A stretch of DNA of 64,000 nt, from contig NZ_JALJXJ010000001.1 of assembly GCF_024170005.1 (NCBI RefSeq), positions 62,001-126,000 on the forward strand, given 5' to 3'. This DNA comes from Azospirillum lipoferum (GTDB lineage: Bacteria > Pseudomonadota > Alphaproteobacteria > Azospirillales > Azospirillaceae). Position 1 is the first letter of the stretch. Every line of letters starts with the position of its first letter. Below are positions 34,336 to 45,398 of this stretch, piece after piece. The notes under the pieces were generated by a model. The model did no database searches. It was not told the origin of the DNA and saw only the letters and a list, made by a program, of their open reading frames with translations. The position numbers and the translations under genes are program-made.

Positions 34336-36971
34336 GCCGTCGGCCGCTCCGCAAGGGCCAGTTCCCGTTCGATGGCGGCGCAGGCGGTGGTGAAGGCCTC
34401 CTTCAGCCGGTCGGCCTCCTCCTTCAGCCGGGCAAGCGGGGCGCCATCGGCGGCGGACTGTTCGAGCATGCGGGCAGCCTCGGCCAGCGGCTTGGCGCCG
34501 GCATTGCGGGAGGAACCGTTCAAATTGTGGGCGCAGGCCCGCACTCGGTCGCGGTCCCCTTTGTCCAGTGCCGTGTAAAGGTCGGCGATCACATCGTGGC
34601 CGATGGTGATGAAATCGCCCAGCAACTCCGCCAGCATCTCGCCATCGCCACCGCATAGCGCGCGCAGGCTGCCCAGTTCGACAATGGACCCGACCGGCGT
34701 CTGCTCGGTGGCGGCATCCTTCTCCGGAGCCGGCGGCATCCAGCGCGCGAGCGTCGCCCCCAACTGCGAAAGCTCCAGCGGCTTGCTCAGCACGTCGTCC
34801 ATGCCGGCAGCGCGGTAGCTCTCGATGTCGGCGGGGGCGGCGTTGGCGGTGATGGCGACGATGGGCAGGCGGTGGCCGGCCGAGGGTTCGTCGTCGCGAA
34901 TCCGCCGGGTCAGCTCGAACCCATCGATCTCCGGCATCTGAACGTCGGTCAGCAACAGGGCGAAGTGCCGCTGGCCCTGCCGCATGGCGTCCAATGCCTC
35001 CAGCGCTTCCGCTCCGCCGGGCGCCATCTCCGCGGCATAGCCCAGCGACTGAAGCTGCATCAGCAGAACCTTGCGGTTCACCCGATTGTCTTCCGCCACC
35101 AGGATCAGGCGCCCTTGGGCTTCCGCCTCCTCCACGCTCGGTGCGCCGGCGGCGTGGCCGGTCGCGGTCCTTGCGCCGGCCGGCGACAGCAGGGTCGAGG
35201 GATGGGCATGGGCGGGCTGGGGAAGCAGCCTCCCGGCGGCGACGGCCACCGCGCGCAGCAGGACCAGCCGGCGCAGAGGCCGGCTCAGCACCACGGTGCC
35301 GGCCTCTGCCCCACGGGTGGTGGGGCGGGAGGCCGGGCCGGGCATCCCGCCTGTTTCGTGGCAGAGCAGAACCACCGGCGGCCGGGCCTCGCCGCTGCGG
35401 CGGCCAAGTTCCTCCGGCGCGCAGGCGGCGGCGGGGACGTGCAGCGCCTCGTCGACGGTGACGACTCCGACGGCACAGCCGGCCTCGCGCGCGATGCGGG
35501 CCTGTGCCGCCAGTTCGGACGGTGAGGCGGCGGGCAGCACGTGGGCACCGGCCTGTTCCAGATAGCGGGCGAGGAAGCCGCGCTCGGTATCGTCGGGCAC
35601 GCCCAGCAGGACGGTCAGCCCGTCCAGAGCGACCGCATCCTGGCTGTCCTCTGCCGACACAGGCGCCGCGGCACGGGCGAGCGGCAGGTGCAGCCAGAAG
35701 ATGGAGCCGACGCCGGGCTCGCTCTCGACCCCGATCTCGCCGCCCATCAGCGCTGCCAGCCGCCGGCTGATCGACAGCCCCAGCCCGGTGCCGCCGAAGC
35801 GCCGGGTGGTGGAGCTTTCCGCCTGGGTGAAGGGCTGGAACAGGCGCCGGCGGGTGGTCTCGGCGATGCCGATGCCGGTGTCGCAGACGGCGATGCGCAG
35901 CATAACCTCTTCCCCCGAGCCGGCAGAGGCGGGCTCCAGCTCGGCGCGCAGCACGACGCGGCCGGCCTCGGTGAATTTGATGGCGTTGCCGGCCAGATTG
36001 AACAGGATCTGGCGCAGCCGCACCGGGTCGCCCAGAAGTACGGATGGGATCGACGGCTCGACATAGGTCAGCAGTGCCAGCCCCTTGGCCCCGGCGGCGG
36101 GGGCCAGCGTCTCCGCCACCCCTTCGACCAGCGCCGGGACCGACAGTGCCACCCGTTCCAGATCCATCTTCCCGGCTTCGATCTTCGAGAAGTCCAGGAT
36201 GTCGTCGATGATGCGCAGCAGGGCGTTGGCCGACTCGCGCATGGTGCCGACGGTATCACGCTGGTGGTCGTCCAGTTCCGTCCGCTCCAGCATGCCCAGC
36301 ATGCCCAGCACCCCGTTCATCGGCGTGCGGATCTCGTGGCTCATGGTGGCGAGGAAGGCGGACTTGGCTTTGGTCGCTTCCTCTGCCTGCTCGCGGCTTT
36401 CGCGCAGCTCGCGCGTACGCTCCGCCACCCGGGTCTCGATCGATTGGATCTGGTCGAAGGCGCGCAAGGCCGCAATCACTGCGGTGAACAGGCTTTCCAC
36501 CGACAGGTCGGCCTTCGGCTTGTAGTCGTTGATGTCGTAATCGACGATCACGTCGCGCTGCGGCGCCTGACCCGGCTGGCCGGTGCGCAGGATGATGCGG
36601 ACATCGCGGTTGCCCAGTTCGTCGCGAATCCAGCGCACCAGCTTCAGACCGGAATCATCCTCCTCCATCACCACGTCCAGCAGGACCACGGCGATGTCGC
36701 GCCGGCGCTCCAGCACGTTGCGGGCATCCGCCGCGGTGAAGCTGCTGATCAGGTCCAATCGGCGCCGCTGGAAGGTGACGTCGGCCAGCAGCAGCCCGGT
36801 CATCGCATGGACGTCGGACTCGTCGTCCACCACCAGGACCGCCCAGGGCGGGGCAGCCGGATCGGCCATAGCCTCGCGCGTGGCGGCGGCCTCGCCGGGG
36901 CCGGGCGCGGAACCGTCCGTCTCCTCGTCGGCGAACTGGATCTCGTCGTCGTCGTAGGCGCCGATGCTCAT
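34332..36971 (-). CDS. Hybrid histidine kinase: receiver, kinase, pseudo-receiver, receiver, HPt
   Basis: 879 residues. Order: acidic N-terminus, a receiver with VVDDES and Asp99, a coiled linker, HisKA with His212 in [13 protein letters not shown], and HATPase with [19 protein letters not shown] and [13 protein letters not shown] degenerate receiver (about 460-600) starts at [20 protein letters not shown] and lacks a recognisable phospho-Asp. A full receiver follows with AEDNRVNRK and [13 protein letters not shown], then a C-terminal HPt with [13 protein letters not shown]. All relay steps are in one protein. Its ATG overlaps the stop of the upstream PAS kinase and its stop overlaps the DUF1329 start. 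Confidence 0.93.
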   Translation of the reverse strand: MSIGAYDDDEIQFADEETDGSAPGPGEAAATREAMADPAAPPWAVLVVDDESDVHAMTGLLLADVTFQRRRLDLISSFTAADARNVLERRRDIAVVLLDVVMEEDDSGLKLVRWIRDELGNRDVRIILRTGQPGQAPQRDVIVDYDINDYKPKADLSVESLFTAVIAALRAFDQIQSIETRVAERTRELRESREQAEEATKAKSAFLATMSHEIRTPMNGVLGMLGMLERTELDDHQRDTVGTMRESANALLRIIDDILDFSKIEAGKMDLERVALSVPALVEGVAETLAPAAGAKGLALLTYVEPSIPSVLLGDPVRLRQILFNLAGNAIKFTEAGRVVLRAELEPASAGSGEEVMLRIAVCDTGIGIAETTRRRLFQPFTQAESSTTRRFGGTGLGLSISRRLAALMGGEIGVESEPGVGSIFWLHLPLARAAAPVSAEDSQDAVALDGLTVLLGVPDDTERGFLARYLEQAGAHVLPAASPSELAAQARIAREAGCAVGVVTVDEALHVPAAACAPEELGRRSGEARPPVVLLCHETGGMPGPASRPTTRGAEAGTVVLSRPLRRLVLLRAVAVAAGRLLPQPAHAHPSTLLSPAGARTATGHAAGAPSVEEAEAQGRLILVAEDNRVNRKVLLMQLQSLGYAAEMAPGGAEALEALDAMRQGQRHFALLLTDVQMPEIDGFELTRRIRDDEPSAGHRLPIVAITANAAPADIESYRAAGMDDVLSKPLELSQLGATLARWMPPAPEKDAATEQTPVGSIVELGSLRALCGGDGEMLAELLGDFITIGHDVIADLYTALDKGDRDRVRACAHNLNGSSRNAGAKPLAEAARMLEQSAADGAPLARLKEEADRLKEAFTTACAAIERELALAERPTA

Positions 36972-39364
36972 GCGGGTTCGGTCTCCAGCGCTACGGTGGG
37001 CGGCGCGGGGTTGGAGGTGGCGGCAGGGGTAACGGCGGTCTTCGGGATGCGCAGGGTGAAGGTAGTTCCATCGCCGGGAACGCTGTCAACCGAGATCCGC
37101 CCGCCCAGCGACTGGGTGACCAGATTGAACACGATGTGCAACCCCAACCCGCTGCCGCCAGACCCACGCCGGGTGGTGAAGAAGGGTTCGAACACCTTGG
37201 GCAGGTTTGCCGCGGCGATGCCGAGGCCGTCGTCGGCGAAGCGGATCTCCACCTCGTCGTCCGTCACCTCGTCCACATCGATGACGATGTGACCCTTGCT
37301 GTCGGCCGGGAAGGCGTGGGTCAGCGCGTTCATCACCAGATTGGTCACCACCTGGCTCAGCGCGCCGGGGAAGCTGTCCATCTGGATGCCCGGCGAACAG
37401 GCGATGGCGACGCGGTGCGGGCTCTTGCGCAGGGTGGGGCCGAGCGAGGTCACCACCTCCTCCAGATAGGCCAGCAGGTCGAAGCGGCGGCGCTCCTCGC
37501 TGGTCTGGTCGACGGCGACGCGCTTGAAGCTCTGGATCAGTTCGGCGGCACGGGTCAGGTTCTGTTCGATCAGGCGGGAGGATTCGCTGGCGGTGGCGAC
37601 ATAGGCGGCAAGGTCGGACTTCTTCATCGTGCCGCGCTCGAACGCCTCGGTCAGGACGCCGGTCCGGCCCGACAGATGGGTGGCGCAACCGAAGGCGATG
37701 CCGATCGGGGTATTGATCTCATGCGCGACGCCGGCGACCAGCAGGGCGAGCGAGGCCATCTTCTCCGCCTGGACCAGGTTGGCCTGCGTCTCCTTCAGGT
37801 CGGCATAGGCCCGTTCCAGCTCCTGCATCGCATTGAAGATCTCCTCGGCCGACCGTGCCTCCACCGTCACGTCGGTCAGGGTGCGGACGAATCCGCCCTC
37901 CGGCAGCGGGTTGGTGCGCACTTCGACGATACGGCCATCGGGGCGGCGGCGCTTGAAGGTGAAGGGCTGGTCGATCAGACCCGCCGGCTCGTCCGGCGGC
38001 ATTCCGAAGCTAGGATCGAAGCTGCCGCCGAAGCTGCTTCCGCTGCCCTCCGCGCCGATTCCGTAGCTCAGATACAGGTCGGGGTCGTCGCCCATCTCGC
38101 CGAACTCGCCCTGGCGGCGCTGGAGCGCCACCAGATCGGCGAAGCATGGGTTGCCGGCCAGCACCTCCGGCGGGATGTTCAGCAGCTCCGCCGCCCGGCG
38201 GTTCGCCGTCACCACCCGACCGTCGCCGTCGACCTTGATGATGCCCTGGTCGGTGTTGTCCAGCGTGACCTGCAGCACGTTGCGCTCATGCGCCAGATCC
38301 AGTTCCGCCCGCACCCGTTCGGTGACGTCGGACATGGTTCCGGTCAGGCGGCGGGCGCGGCCGTCGGGATTGCGCTGGGCGGTGGCGCGGTCTTCGATCC
38401 AGGCCCATCGGCCGTCGCGCCGGCGCATGCGGTAGATGGCGGTGTAGGCCATGGCGCGGTCGCGCACCCGCCGCCGCGACTCGGCCATCACCCGCTCCGT
38501 CTCGTCCGGATGCAGCAGCGAGGACCAGGTCTCCGCCGTCATCGACAGCTCGTTCGGACCATAGCCGAGAAGGGCGGGGAACTCCTTCGACCACCAATAT
38601 TGCCCGGTGCGCAGGTCGTAATCCCAGACGGAGGAGCGGGTGGCGGTGATCGCCAGCGCCAGCCGCTGCTCGCTCTTGCGCAGGGCGGCCTCCTCCTGTC
38701 CCAGCCGGGCGAGCATGGCGTTGTGGGCCTGGATCACCCGCCCCAGCTCGTCGGCGGCGCGCCAATCCACCGGCCGATGCCCGCCGCCCCGTTCCGATTC
38801 CAGGATGGAGGCGATCAGCCGCCCCAGCGGCCGCCCGACCGTCAGCCGCAGCGCCGCCAGCGCCGCCGCGATGGTGCCGGCCAGCATCAGCAGAAGCAGC
38901 AGCGTGGTGTTTACCACCTCCTGCCGCAACTGCTCGCGCACCACGTCGTGGCTGTAATGCAGGGTGATGGTGCCGACCTGAAGATGCTGGACCCGGATCG
39001 GCCGCCGTTCGATGTTGGCGTCGCTGCTCAACGGGCAGCTCGGCCCCGGCCAGGCGAACAGCCCGTCGGCCAGATCGTCGCTCACTTCGACGCAGACCAG
39101 CTCCCGGTTGGCGCCGATGGCCTGGATGACGTTGCGGATCGCCTGGACGTCGAAGGTCCACAGATTGCTGGACAGCGCCGCCGCGTTGATGTCGGCGATG
39201 GTCGCCACCTTCTCCCGCAGTGCCGCCTGCAAATCCTTGTAGCGGTCATAGAAGAACAGGGCCGAGAACAGCGAGACCGCGACCACGAGGCTCGGCACCA
39301 GGATCAGCAGGAACTTGGCCGATACCGTCGGTACGCGCCGCCATGCCTCAGCGATCCTGGTCAT
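36968..39364 (-). CDS. Membrane PAS sensor histidine kinase
   Basis: 798 residues. Two membrane helices (about 19-38 and 152-172) bracket a periplasmic domain of about 110 residues. A HAMP-like segment follows, then a PAS domain ([21 protein letters not shown]) with PAC, a second PAS ([24 protein letters not shown]) and a coiled coil. The kinase core has His548 in [13 protein letters not shown] and HATPase motifs [17 protein letters not shown] and [13 protein letters not shown]. The histidine region is of the HEINTP type found in ATP-only phosphodonor kinases without their own receiver. It is first in a three-gene coupled unit and probably donates to the hybrid protein downstream. Confidence 0.93.
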   Translation of the reverse strand: MTRIAEAWRRVPTVSAKFLLILVPSLVVAVSLFSALFFYDRYKDLQAALREKVATIADINAAALSSNLWTFDVQAIRNVIQAIGANRELVCVEVSDDLADGLFAWPGPSCPLSSDANIERRPIRVQHLQVGTITLHYSHDVVREQLRQEVVNTTLLLLLMLAGTIAAALAALRLTVGRPLGRLIASILESERGGGHRPVDWRAADELGRVIQAHNAMLARLGQEEAALRKSEQRLALAITATRSSVWDYDLRTGQYWWSKEFPALLGYGPNELSMTAETWSSLLHPDETERVMAESRRRVRDRAMAYTAIYRMRRRDGRWAWIEDRATAQRNPDGRARRLTGTMSDVTERVRAELDLAHERNVLQVTLDNTDQGIIKVDGDGRVVTANRRAAELLNIPPEVLAGNPCFADLVALQRRQGEFGEMGDDPDLYLSYGIGAEGSGSSFGGSFDPSFGMPPDEPAGLIDQPFTFKRRRPDGRIVEVRTNPLPEGGFVRTLTDVTVEARSAEEIFNAMQELERAYADLKETQANLVQAEKMASLALLVAGVAHEINTPIGIAFGCATHLSGRTGVLTEAFERGTMKKSDLAAYVATASESSRLIEQNLTRAAELIQSFKRVAVDQTSEERRRFDLLAYLEEVVTSLGPTLRKSPHRVAIACSPGIQMDSFPGALSQVVTNLVMNALTHAFPADSKGHIVIDVDEVTDDEVEIRFADDGLGIAAANLPKVFEPFFTTRRGSGGSGLGLHIVFNLVTQSLGGRISVDSVPGDGTTFTLRIPKTAVTPAATSNPAPPTVALETEPA

Positions 39365-39682
39365 GCATTGCCGTTCCGGAGGTTCGTTGACAACGGTTTT
39401 TTAGGGGGCCATTGGCAATGGCGTGGCACGCGAAGCGCGTGCCTTCCCAAGGACGTTCTACCCCGTTGCGCGATGCCCGTCCATGCGGGCGGGTCCCAGG
39501 GACGGGCGTTTGAGGGGAAATGTCGCGCGCAAAGGGAATGGGCGCCTCTGCGTAGTATCTGGACTTGAGGGCAAGTGAGCGCTTGCACTACTGTGCATAT
39601 GCGAATGCCCTTGGTTTCGCGCGCATTTGTATGGGCATGACCGGGACCGGGGACCGGTCGAGAGGACCTGTTGAGAGGATCC
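39365..39682. other. Divergent intergenic region between kinase and STAS operons
   Basis: 318 bp carrying the promoters of both arms of the signalling island. I see a hairpin GGCACGCG-AAG-CGCGTGCC at 39425-39443, a short GCCATT-GGC-AATGGC repeat just before it, and a relatively AT-rich stretch near 39580-39640. No gene and no clear EcfG or sigma-54 site. Confidence 0.55.
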
Positions 39683-39988
39683 ATGGATTTCAAGACGATC
39701 AACACAGGTGATGCGGCGGAAGTCTGGCTGACGGGCCGCCTGGAGTTCACCGACCATGACCGGCTGAGTGATATCATCGCGCTGGTGGAGCAGTCCGCCG
39801 CACGGCGATTCGTCCTCGACCTGTCGGGGCTGGAGTTCATCGACTCCGCCGGTCTCGGCATGCTGCTGGTCCTGCAGGACGAGACCGAGAGCCGCAACAT
39901 CAAGATGATCGTCCGCGGGCCGGCCGGCGACGTCAGGCGGTCGATCGAACTGGCGCGGTTGAGCGAGGTCATCACCGTCGAGTTCTGA
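39683..39988 (+). CDS. STAS-domain anti-sigma factor antagonist
   Basis: 101 residues, the whole being one STAS domain. The phosphorylatable serine is Ser54 in LSGLEFIDSAGLGMLLVL, the DSxGLG motif of SpoIIAA/RsbV proteins. The ATG at 39683 has a close AGAGGA; a TTG at 39671 is an alternative. STAS proteins of this kind are switched by phosphorylation by an HATPase kinase and dephosphorylation by a PP2C phosphatase. Both partners are encoded in the next two genes, 45 bp and 10 bp apart. Confidence 0.93.
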   Translation: MDFKTINTGDAAEVWLTGRLEFTDHDRLSDIIALVEQSAARRFVLDLSGLEFIDSAGLGMLLVLQDETESRNIKMIVRGPAGDVRRSIELARLSEVITVEF

Positions 39989-40033
39989 ACCGCCGGCCCG
40001 CTTGCCGGTCTCTGTCCCAGGGGAGTTTGCCGC

Positions 40034-40837
40034 ATGGACGCCGCTCGTTACGATTGCATGGCCGAACCGGCCGTCCGCGGCTTCAGCCTGTTGCGCGACC
40101 GGGTGCCGGCCGATATGGCCGCACGCGTCGTGGCGCGCTTCGCCGGGACGATGCAGGATCACCTGGACGAGCCCGCGGCAAGGGGAGGGCAGGCAGGCGG
40201 GCGGGCGGTGGAAACGCTGCTGATGGAACGGGCCGATCACGACAGGTTGCGCGCCGCCTTCGGCCGCAGCCCCTTCCTGACGGTGGAATTGGGGGAGGAC
40301 GCCGACGAAAGGGCGGCGCCGCTCGACGACTGGTCGGGGGCGTCGGCGGCGGACCATCCCGACCTCCCCGGCTTCTACCTGTCGCTGACCACCGGCACCG
40401 CCTATGGCCTGCAATGCCCGGTGCTGGTCTGCGACGAACTGGCGCGGCGCGGTGTGCTGGAGCCGCAACGCCGGTCCAACGTGGAGCTTTGCCTGCACGA
40501 GGCCGTCGCCAACGCCATCGTCCACGGCAATCTGGGCCTGTCGAGTGCGGTGAAGGGGGAGCCCGGCGGCTACCGCCGCTTCAGCGAGATGATGCGTGAC
40601 CGGCTGGGCGACCCCGCCGTGACGCGGCGGCGGCTGGACATCTTCTGCCGCTGGAACGACCGCTGCGTCGCCATCGCGGTGGTGGATCAGGGCGGTGGCT
40701 TCGACACCGAACTAGCCCCGGCGACCACCGGCAACAAGGCGCGGTCGGGCCGCGGCTTCGTCTTCATGCGGACGCTGGCCTCACGCGTGACGGTGACCGA
40801 CGGCGGACGCTGCACCGTCCTGCAGTTCGACCGCTGA
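40034..40837 (+). CDS. HATPase_c protein of the anti-sigma/serine kinase type (RsbW-like)
   Basis: 267 residues. The C-terminal part is a GHKL ATPase with the N-box VELCLHEAVANAIVHGNLG (about residues 153-171), the D-box VVDQGGGFD and the G-box SGRGFVFMRTLASRVTV, as in RsbW/SpoIIAB-type anti-sigma kinases. The N-terminal 110 residues are an extension that I do not recognise (RVPADMAARVVARFAGTMQDHL). In a partner switch it would phosphorylate the STAS protein or sequester a target. No sigma factor gene is adjacent, so the final target is unclear. Confidence 0.88.
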   Translation: MDAARYDCMAEPAVRGFSLLRDRVPADMAARVVARFAGTMQDHLDEPAARGGQAGGRAVETLLMERADHDRLRAAFGRSPFLTVELGEDADERAAPLDDWSGASAADHPDLPGFYLSLTTGTAYGLQCPVLVCDELARRGVLEPQRRSNVELCLHEAVANAIVHGNLGLSSAVKGEPGGYRRFSEMMRDRLGDPAVTRRRLDIFCRWNDRCVAIAVVDQGGGFDTELAPATTGNKARSGRGFVFMRTLASRVTVTDGGRCTVLQFDR

Positions 40838-40847
40838 CGGAGCGTCC

Positions 40848-42035
40848 ATGGCCGTGCCCGCCCTGTCGCTGTCGGACTGCCGCGTCCTAATCGTCGACGA
40901 CAATGAATTCAACCGCAAATCGCTTGCCCTGGTGATCCGCCGCGCCGGGATCACCGACATTGCTTTCGCCGAGAACGGCCGCGAGGGGCTGGCGGCGGTC
41001 GACCGGTTCCGCCCCGACCTCATCCTGCTGGACGTCGACATGCCGGTGATGAACGGCTTGGAGATGTGTCAGGCGCTCCGCCGCAATGCAACGCACGAGC
41101 AGCTTCCCGTCCTGTTCCAGACTGCGCTGGACAGCGACGAGGAGCAGGTCCGCTGTTTCGAAGCCGGCGGCAGCGACTTCATCTCCAAGCCGATCAAGCC
41201 CGGCGAATGCGTGGCCCGCGTCCGCCACCAGCTGGAAAAGCGTAAGCTGTTCAACGACCTCGCCACCTTCCGCGAGCGGGTCCAGCGCGAGCTGTCGCAC
41301 GCCCGCGCCATGCAGACCTCGCTTCTGCCGGAGGACCGGCGGCTGGCCGAGGTGGCGGACCGCTACGGACTGACGCTGGACGCCCATTTCGAGACCTCGT
41401 CGGAACTGGGCGGCGATTTCTGGGGCCTCTATCCGCTGGGGGACGGGCGGCTGGGGCTGCTGATGGTCGATTTCGCCGGGCACGGCATCACGGCGGCGAT
41501 CAACACCTTCCGCCTGCACACGCTGATCGACCGCTTTCCAATGCAGCATATGACGCCGTCGCAATGGCTGGCGCAGCTGAACGTTGCGCTGAACGATGTG
41601 CTGCCGCGGGGGCAGTTCGCCACCGCCTTCTTCGGCATCCTCGACATTGCCGTCGATACCCTGACCTTCGCCGCAGCGGGCTCGCCCAACCCGGTGCTGG
41701 GGACGCCGGCCGCGATCAAGGAAAACGGGCCTGACATCCGCCTGCTCGATTCGGCCGGGCTGGTGCTGGGCGTCTCGCGCCGGGCGCAGTATGTCGACCA
41801 GAGCCATCGACTGCCGCGCGGCGGCTTCCTATTCCTCTACAGCGACGCCCTGATCGAATGCGGCGGCGACGAGATCGGCCCGCTGGGACAGGATGCCGTG
41901 CCCGATTTCGTCCGCGACGCGCTGGCCCGCGACCGCCAGCACCCGCTGCGCCCGATGATGGACAGCTTCTATGCCCGTACCCGCCTGCCGCTGCGCGACG
42001 ATCTGACCGCGGTGTGGGTTGCCAGAAGGGCGTGA
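40848..42035 (+). CDS. Receiver-PP2C serine phosphatase (RsbU-like)
   Basis: 395 residues. The receiver has IVDDNEFNRK and the phospho-acceptor Asp62 in LILLDVDMPVMNG. A helical linker with ELSHARAMQTSLLPED joins it to a SpoIIE-type PP2C domain with the metal ligands in ELGGDFWGLYPL, LMVDFAGHGITAA, DALIECGG and RDDLTAVWV. It probably dephosphorylates the STAS protein when its receiver is phosphorylated, linking a two-component input to the partner switch. It starts 10 bp after the HATPase gene and is convergent with nadK. Confidence 0.93.
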   Translation: MAVPALSLSDCRVLIVDDNEFNRKSLALVIRRAGITDIAFAENGREGLAAVDRFRPDLILLDVDMPVMNGLEMCQALRRNATHEQLPVLFQTALDSDEEQVRCFEAGGSDFISKPIKPGECVARVRHQLEKRKLFNDLATFRERVQRELSHARAMQTSLLPEDRRLAEVADRYGLTLDAHFETSSELGGDFWGLYPLGDGRLGLLMVDFAGHGITAAINTFRLHTLIDRFPMQHMTPSQWLAQLNVALNDVLPRGQFATAFFGILDIAVDTLTFAAAGSPNPVLGTPAAIKENGPDIRLLDSAGLVLGVSRRAQYVDQSHRLPRGGFLFLYSDALIECGGDEIGPLGQDAVPDFVRDALARDRQHPLRPMMDSFYARTRLPLRDDLTAVWVARRA

Positions 42036-42051
42036 AGCTGGGGCGTGAGCC

Positions 42052-42915
42052 TTATGGTGCGAACTGTTCCTTCAGGATGCGCTCTTCGAAGTTCAGCTCG
42101 GGATCGAACAGCAGGGTCAGGCCGACCTCGCGGCATTCCTGCACCTCGACCCGCAGAACCTCGCGCACTTCGGTGAAGTCGGCGACGGCGCTGACCGGAC
42201 GCTTGCCTTCCTCCAGCACGTCGAAGGTGATCTTGGCGGTGTGCGGCAGCAGTGCGCCGCGCCAGCGTCGCGGGCGGAAGGCGCTGATCGGGGTCAGGGC
42301 CAGCACGCCGGCATTCAGCGGCACGATCGGGCCGTGGGCCGACAGGTTGTAGGCGGTGCTGCCAGCCGGCGTCGCCACCAGGGCGCCGTCGCAGATCAGT
42401 TCAGGCAGCCGGACCACCCCGTCGATGGTGATGCGCAGCTTGGCTGCCTGCCGAGTCTCGCGCAGCAGCGAGACCTCGTTGATGCCAAGCGCCTCCACCC
42501 GTTCGCCATTGACCCTGGTCGCCACCATCCGCAGCGGATGCAGGCGGACATGCTGGGATTCCACGATTCGTTCGGCCAGATCCTCCTCGCGGTAGGCGTT
42601 CAGCAGGAAACCGACCGACCCGCGGTTCATGCCATAGACCGGCGTCGGGCGCTCGCGGTTGCGGGTCAGCCCCCGGTGCAGGGTTTCCAGCAGGAAGCCA
42701 TCGCCGCCCAGCGCAACGATGACGTCGGCTTCATCCGGCATGGCATTGCCATAGCGGTGGACCAGCCGGGTGCGGGCGGCGCGCGCCTCATCCGTGTCGG
42801 CGCAGGCGAAGGCGATGCGCAACGCGTCGGGCGCGGGCATCAGGGGGGCCTGCGCATCTGCGGACGGGAAGAGGGCGGGCACGGCGGCCGGCGGCGTGGC
42901 GGCGGGATCGGTCAT
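42052..42915 (-). CDS. nadK: NAD kinase
   Basis: 287 residues from the ATG at 42915; a second start at MPAPDALRI (about residue 25) would give the more usual length, and no clear ribosome site decides. The diagnostic GGDG motif is in [16 protein letters not shown], with [10 protein letters not shown] and the second motif [23 protein letters not shown]. It phosphorylates NAD to NADP. A bidirectional-looking terminator at 43019-43049 separates it from clpA upstream. Convergent with the PP2C gene, 16 bp apart. Confidence 0.94.
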   Translation of the reverse strand: MTDPAATPPAAVPALFPSADAQAPLMPAPDALRIAFACADTDEARAARTRLVHRYGNAMPDEADVIVALGGDGFLLETLHRGLTRNRERPTPVYGMNRGSVGFLLNAYREEDLAERIVESQHVRLHPLRMVATRVNGERVEALGINEVSLLRETRQAAKLRITIDGVVRLPELICDGALVATPAGSTAYNLSAHGPIVPLNAGVLALTPISAFRPRRWRGALLPHTAKITFDVLEEGKRPVSAVADFTEVREVLRVEVQECREVGLTLLFDPELNFEERILKEQFAP

Positions 42916-43018
42916 GGCGCGACCATACCCCAGTCCGGCCTTCGCGCAAAAGTATCGCGCGGTGACGAGACGATGCAAAAGAGCGCATCCATCGGTCGCA
43001 CCCATTGGTCGCACAACG

Positions 43019-43049
43019 AAAAAGGGGACCGCGGACGGTCCCCTTTTTT
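43019..43049 (-). terminator. Terminator after clpA
   Basis: GGGGACCG-CGGA-CGGTCCCC (43024-43043) with A5 on one side and T6 on the other, so it can terminate in both directions. It lies 25 bp past the clpA stop. Confidence 0.93.
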
Positions 43050-43074
43050 ACGATATGGAACGGAGCGGCCGGAC

Positions 43075-45390
43075 TTACTCGACCATCTCCGAAACCATTT
43101 CCTCATCATCGTCGCCCGAGGTGCGCTTCGGCCGGTTGCCTTCGGCATAATCGAAGGCCGGCTTGTCGTCCTTGACGGTGACCTTGACCAAGCCGCCCTT
43201 GCTGAGCTTGCCAAACAGCAGCTCTTCCGCCAGCGGCTTCTTGATGTACTCCTGGATCACGCGGCCAAGCGGGCGGGCGCCATAGAGCGGGTCGTAGCCC
43301 TTCTTGCCCAGCCACTCGCGTGCCTCTTCGTTCAGCTCGATGGAGACGCCGCGGTCTTCCAGCTGCGCTTCCATCTGCATGATGAACTTGTCGACGACGC
43401 GGTTGATGACCTCCTGCGTCAGCGGCGCGAACGGGATGATCGCGTCGAGACGGTTGCGGAACTCCGGCGTGAACATCTTCTCGACCGCTTCGATGTCCTC
43501 ACCGACCCGGCGGTCACGCTCGAAGCCGATGGCGGGCTTGGCCATGTCGGCGGCCCCGGCGTTCGACGTCATGATCAGGATGACGTTGCGGAAATCGACG
43601 ATCTTGCCGTTGTGATCGGTCAGCTTGCCGTGGTCCATGATCTGCAAAAGGATGTTGAACAGATCCGGATGGGCCTTCTCGATCTCGTCCAGCAGCAGGA
43701 CGCAGTGCGGGTGCTGGTCGATGGCGTCGGTCAGCATGCCGCCCTGGTCGAAGCCGACATAGCCCGGCGGGGCGCCGATCAGGCGCGACACGGTGTGCCG
43801 CTCCATATACTCCGACATGTCGAAGCGGGTCAGCTCGATGCCCAGCGTCATGGCGAGCTGGCGGGCCACCTCGGTCTTGCCGACACCGGTCGGGCCGGTG
43901 AACAGGTAGTTGCCGATGGGCTTCTCCGGCTCGCGCAGGCCGGCGCGGGCCAGCTTGATCGCGGAGACCAGCGCGTCGATCGCCTTGTTCTGGCCGAAGA
44001 CCATGGTCTTCAGGTCGCGCTCCAGGTTCAGCAGTGTTTCCTTGTCGTCGCGGCTGACCGACTTCGGCGGGATGCGGGCGATCTTGGCGACCACCGCCTC
44101 CACGTCCTTCACGCCGATCTTCTTGCGACGCTTGTTCTCCGGCAGCAGCATCTGCGCCGCACCGACCTCGTCGATGATGTCGATGGCCTTGTCGGGCAGC
44201 TTGCGGTCGCCGATATACTTGGCCGACAGCTCCACCGCGACGCGGATGGCGTCGTTGGTGTAGGTGACCTTGTGGTGCTTCTCGTAATAGGGCTTCAGGC
44301 CCTGGAGGATCTTGATCGCGTCCTCGACCGACGGCTCGTTGACGTCGATCTTCTGGAAGCGGCGGACCAGCGCCCGATCCTTCTCGAAGTAGCTGCGGTA
44401 TTCCTTGTAGGTGGTCGAGCCGATGCAGCGCAGCGAACCCGACGCCAGCGCCGGCTTCAGCAGGTTCGAGGCATCCATCGCCCCGCCCGAGGTGGCGCCG
44501 GCGCCGATCACCGTGTGGATCTCGTCGATGAAGAGGATGGCCCCCTCCGTCGCCTCGAGTTCCGACACGACGGCCTTCAGCCGCTCCTCGAAATCGCCGC
44601 GATAGCGCGTGCCGGCCAGCAGCGAGCCCATGTCGAGCGCGAAGATGGTGGCGTTGCGCAGCACCTCCGGCACTTCCTGCTGGACGATGCGGCGGGCGAG
44701 GCCTTCGGCGATGGCTGTCTTGCCGACACCGGGGTCACCGACGTAGAGCGGGTTGTTCTTCGACCGCCGGCACAGGATCTGGATGGTCCGTTCGACCTCC
44801 TGCTCCCGGCCGATCAGCGGATCGATCTTCCCGCCGGACGCCTTCTTGTTCAGGTTGACACAATACGCCTCTAGCGCTTCGCTGCCTTTTTTCACGACCT
44901 TCTCCGCCGCCGCCTCGTCGTCAGCGCCCGAGACACGCTTTGTTTCCGAGCGGCCCGGAGCCTTCGCGATTCCGTGAGAGATGTAGTTGACCGCGTCGAA
45001 CCGGGTCATTTCCTGCTCCTGCAGGAAGTAAACCGCGTGGCTCTCGCGTTCAGAGAACAAGGCAACGAGCACATTTGCTCCCGTTACCTCCTCACGTCCC
45101 GACGACTGGACGTGGATGGCCGCACGTTGCAGAACCCGCTGGAAACCAGCCGTGGGCTTGGCGTCGTCGGGCCTGTTCGTGATAAGGTTCGCCAGCTCGT
45201 TGTCGAGGTAATCCGACAGTTCCGCGCGCAGGCGGTCGAGATCGATCCCGCAAGCGCGCAAGACGGCGGTAGCATCGGAGTCTTCGGTCAACGCGAGAAG
45301 CAGATGTTCGAGCGTCGCGTATTCATGCCTGCGCTCGTTCGCGTGGGCCAGGGCTCGGTGCAGCGTCTGTTCCAGGTTACGCGACAGCAT
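43075..45390 (-). CDS. clpA: ClpA, ATPase subunit of the ClpAP protease
   Basis: 771 residues from the ATG at 45390 ([14 protein letters not shown]); upstream in-frame starts would overlap clpS. Clp N-domain, then two AAA+ modules: Walker A GDPGVGKT with [13 protein letters not shown], and GPTGVGKT with [15 protein letters not shown]. No ClpB-type middle coiled coil, and the spacing fits ClpA. The C-terminus is acidic ([14 protein letters not shown]). It unfolds substrates for ClpP and takes N-degron substrates from ClpS, whose gene is immediately upstream with an 8-bp gap. Confidence 0.97.
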   Translation of the reverse strand: MLSRNLEQTLHRALAHANERRHEYATLEHLLLALTEDSDATAVLRACGIDLDRLRAELSDYLDNELANLITNRPDDAKPTAGFQRVLQRAAIHVQSSGREEVTGANVLVALFSERESHAVYFLQEQEMTRFDAVNYISHGIAKAPGRSETKRVSGADDEAAAEKVVKKGSEALEAYCVNLNKKASGGKIDPLIGREQEVERTIQILCRRSKNNPLYVGDPGVGKTAIAEGLARRIVQQEVPEVLRNATIFALDMGSLLAGTRYRGDFEERLKAVVSELEATEGAILFIDEIHTVIGAGATSGGAMDASNLLKPALASGSLRCIGSTTYKEYRSYFEKDRALVRRFQKIDVNEPSVEDAIKILQGLKPYYEKHHKVTYTNDAIRVAVELSAKYIGDRKLPDKAIDIIDEVGAAQMLLPENKRRKKIGVKDVEAVVAKIARIPPKSVSRDDKETLLNLERDLKTMVFGQNKAIDALVSAIKLARAGLREPEKPIGNYLFTGPTGVGKTEVARQLAMTLGIELTRFDMSEYMERHTVSRLIGAPPGYVGFDQGGMLTDAIDQHPHCVLLLDEIEKAHPDLFNILLQIMDHGKLTDHNGKIVDFRNVILIMTSNAGAADMAKPAIGFERDRRVGEDIEAVEKMFTPEFRNRLDAIIPFAPLTQEVINRVVDKFIMQMEAQLEDRGVSIELNEEAREWLGKKGYDPLYGARPLGRVIQEYIKKPLAEELLFGKLSKGGLVKVTVKDDKPAFDYAEGNRPKRTSGDDDEEMVSEMVE

Positions 45391-45398
45391 GTGTGGGT

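Noticed and set aside
39425-39443. TGGCAC start of a possible sigma-54 promoter before the STAS operon
   Set aside because: No TTGC follows at the required spacing; the bases form a hairpin instead.
37136-39568. 810-residue open frame antisense to the PAS kinase
   Set aside because: No domain, shadow composition, and it runs across the intergenic region; the - strand kinase is unambiguous.
42241-44874. 877-residue open frame antisense to nadK and clpA
   Set aside because: It spans two real genes and the terminator between them, with no recognisable domain.
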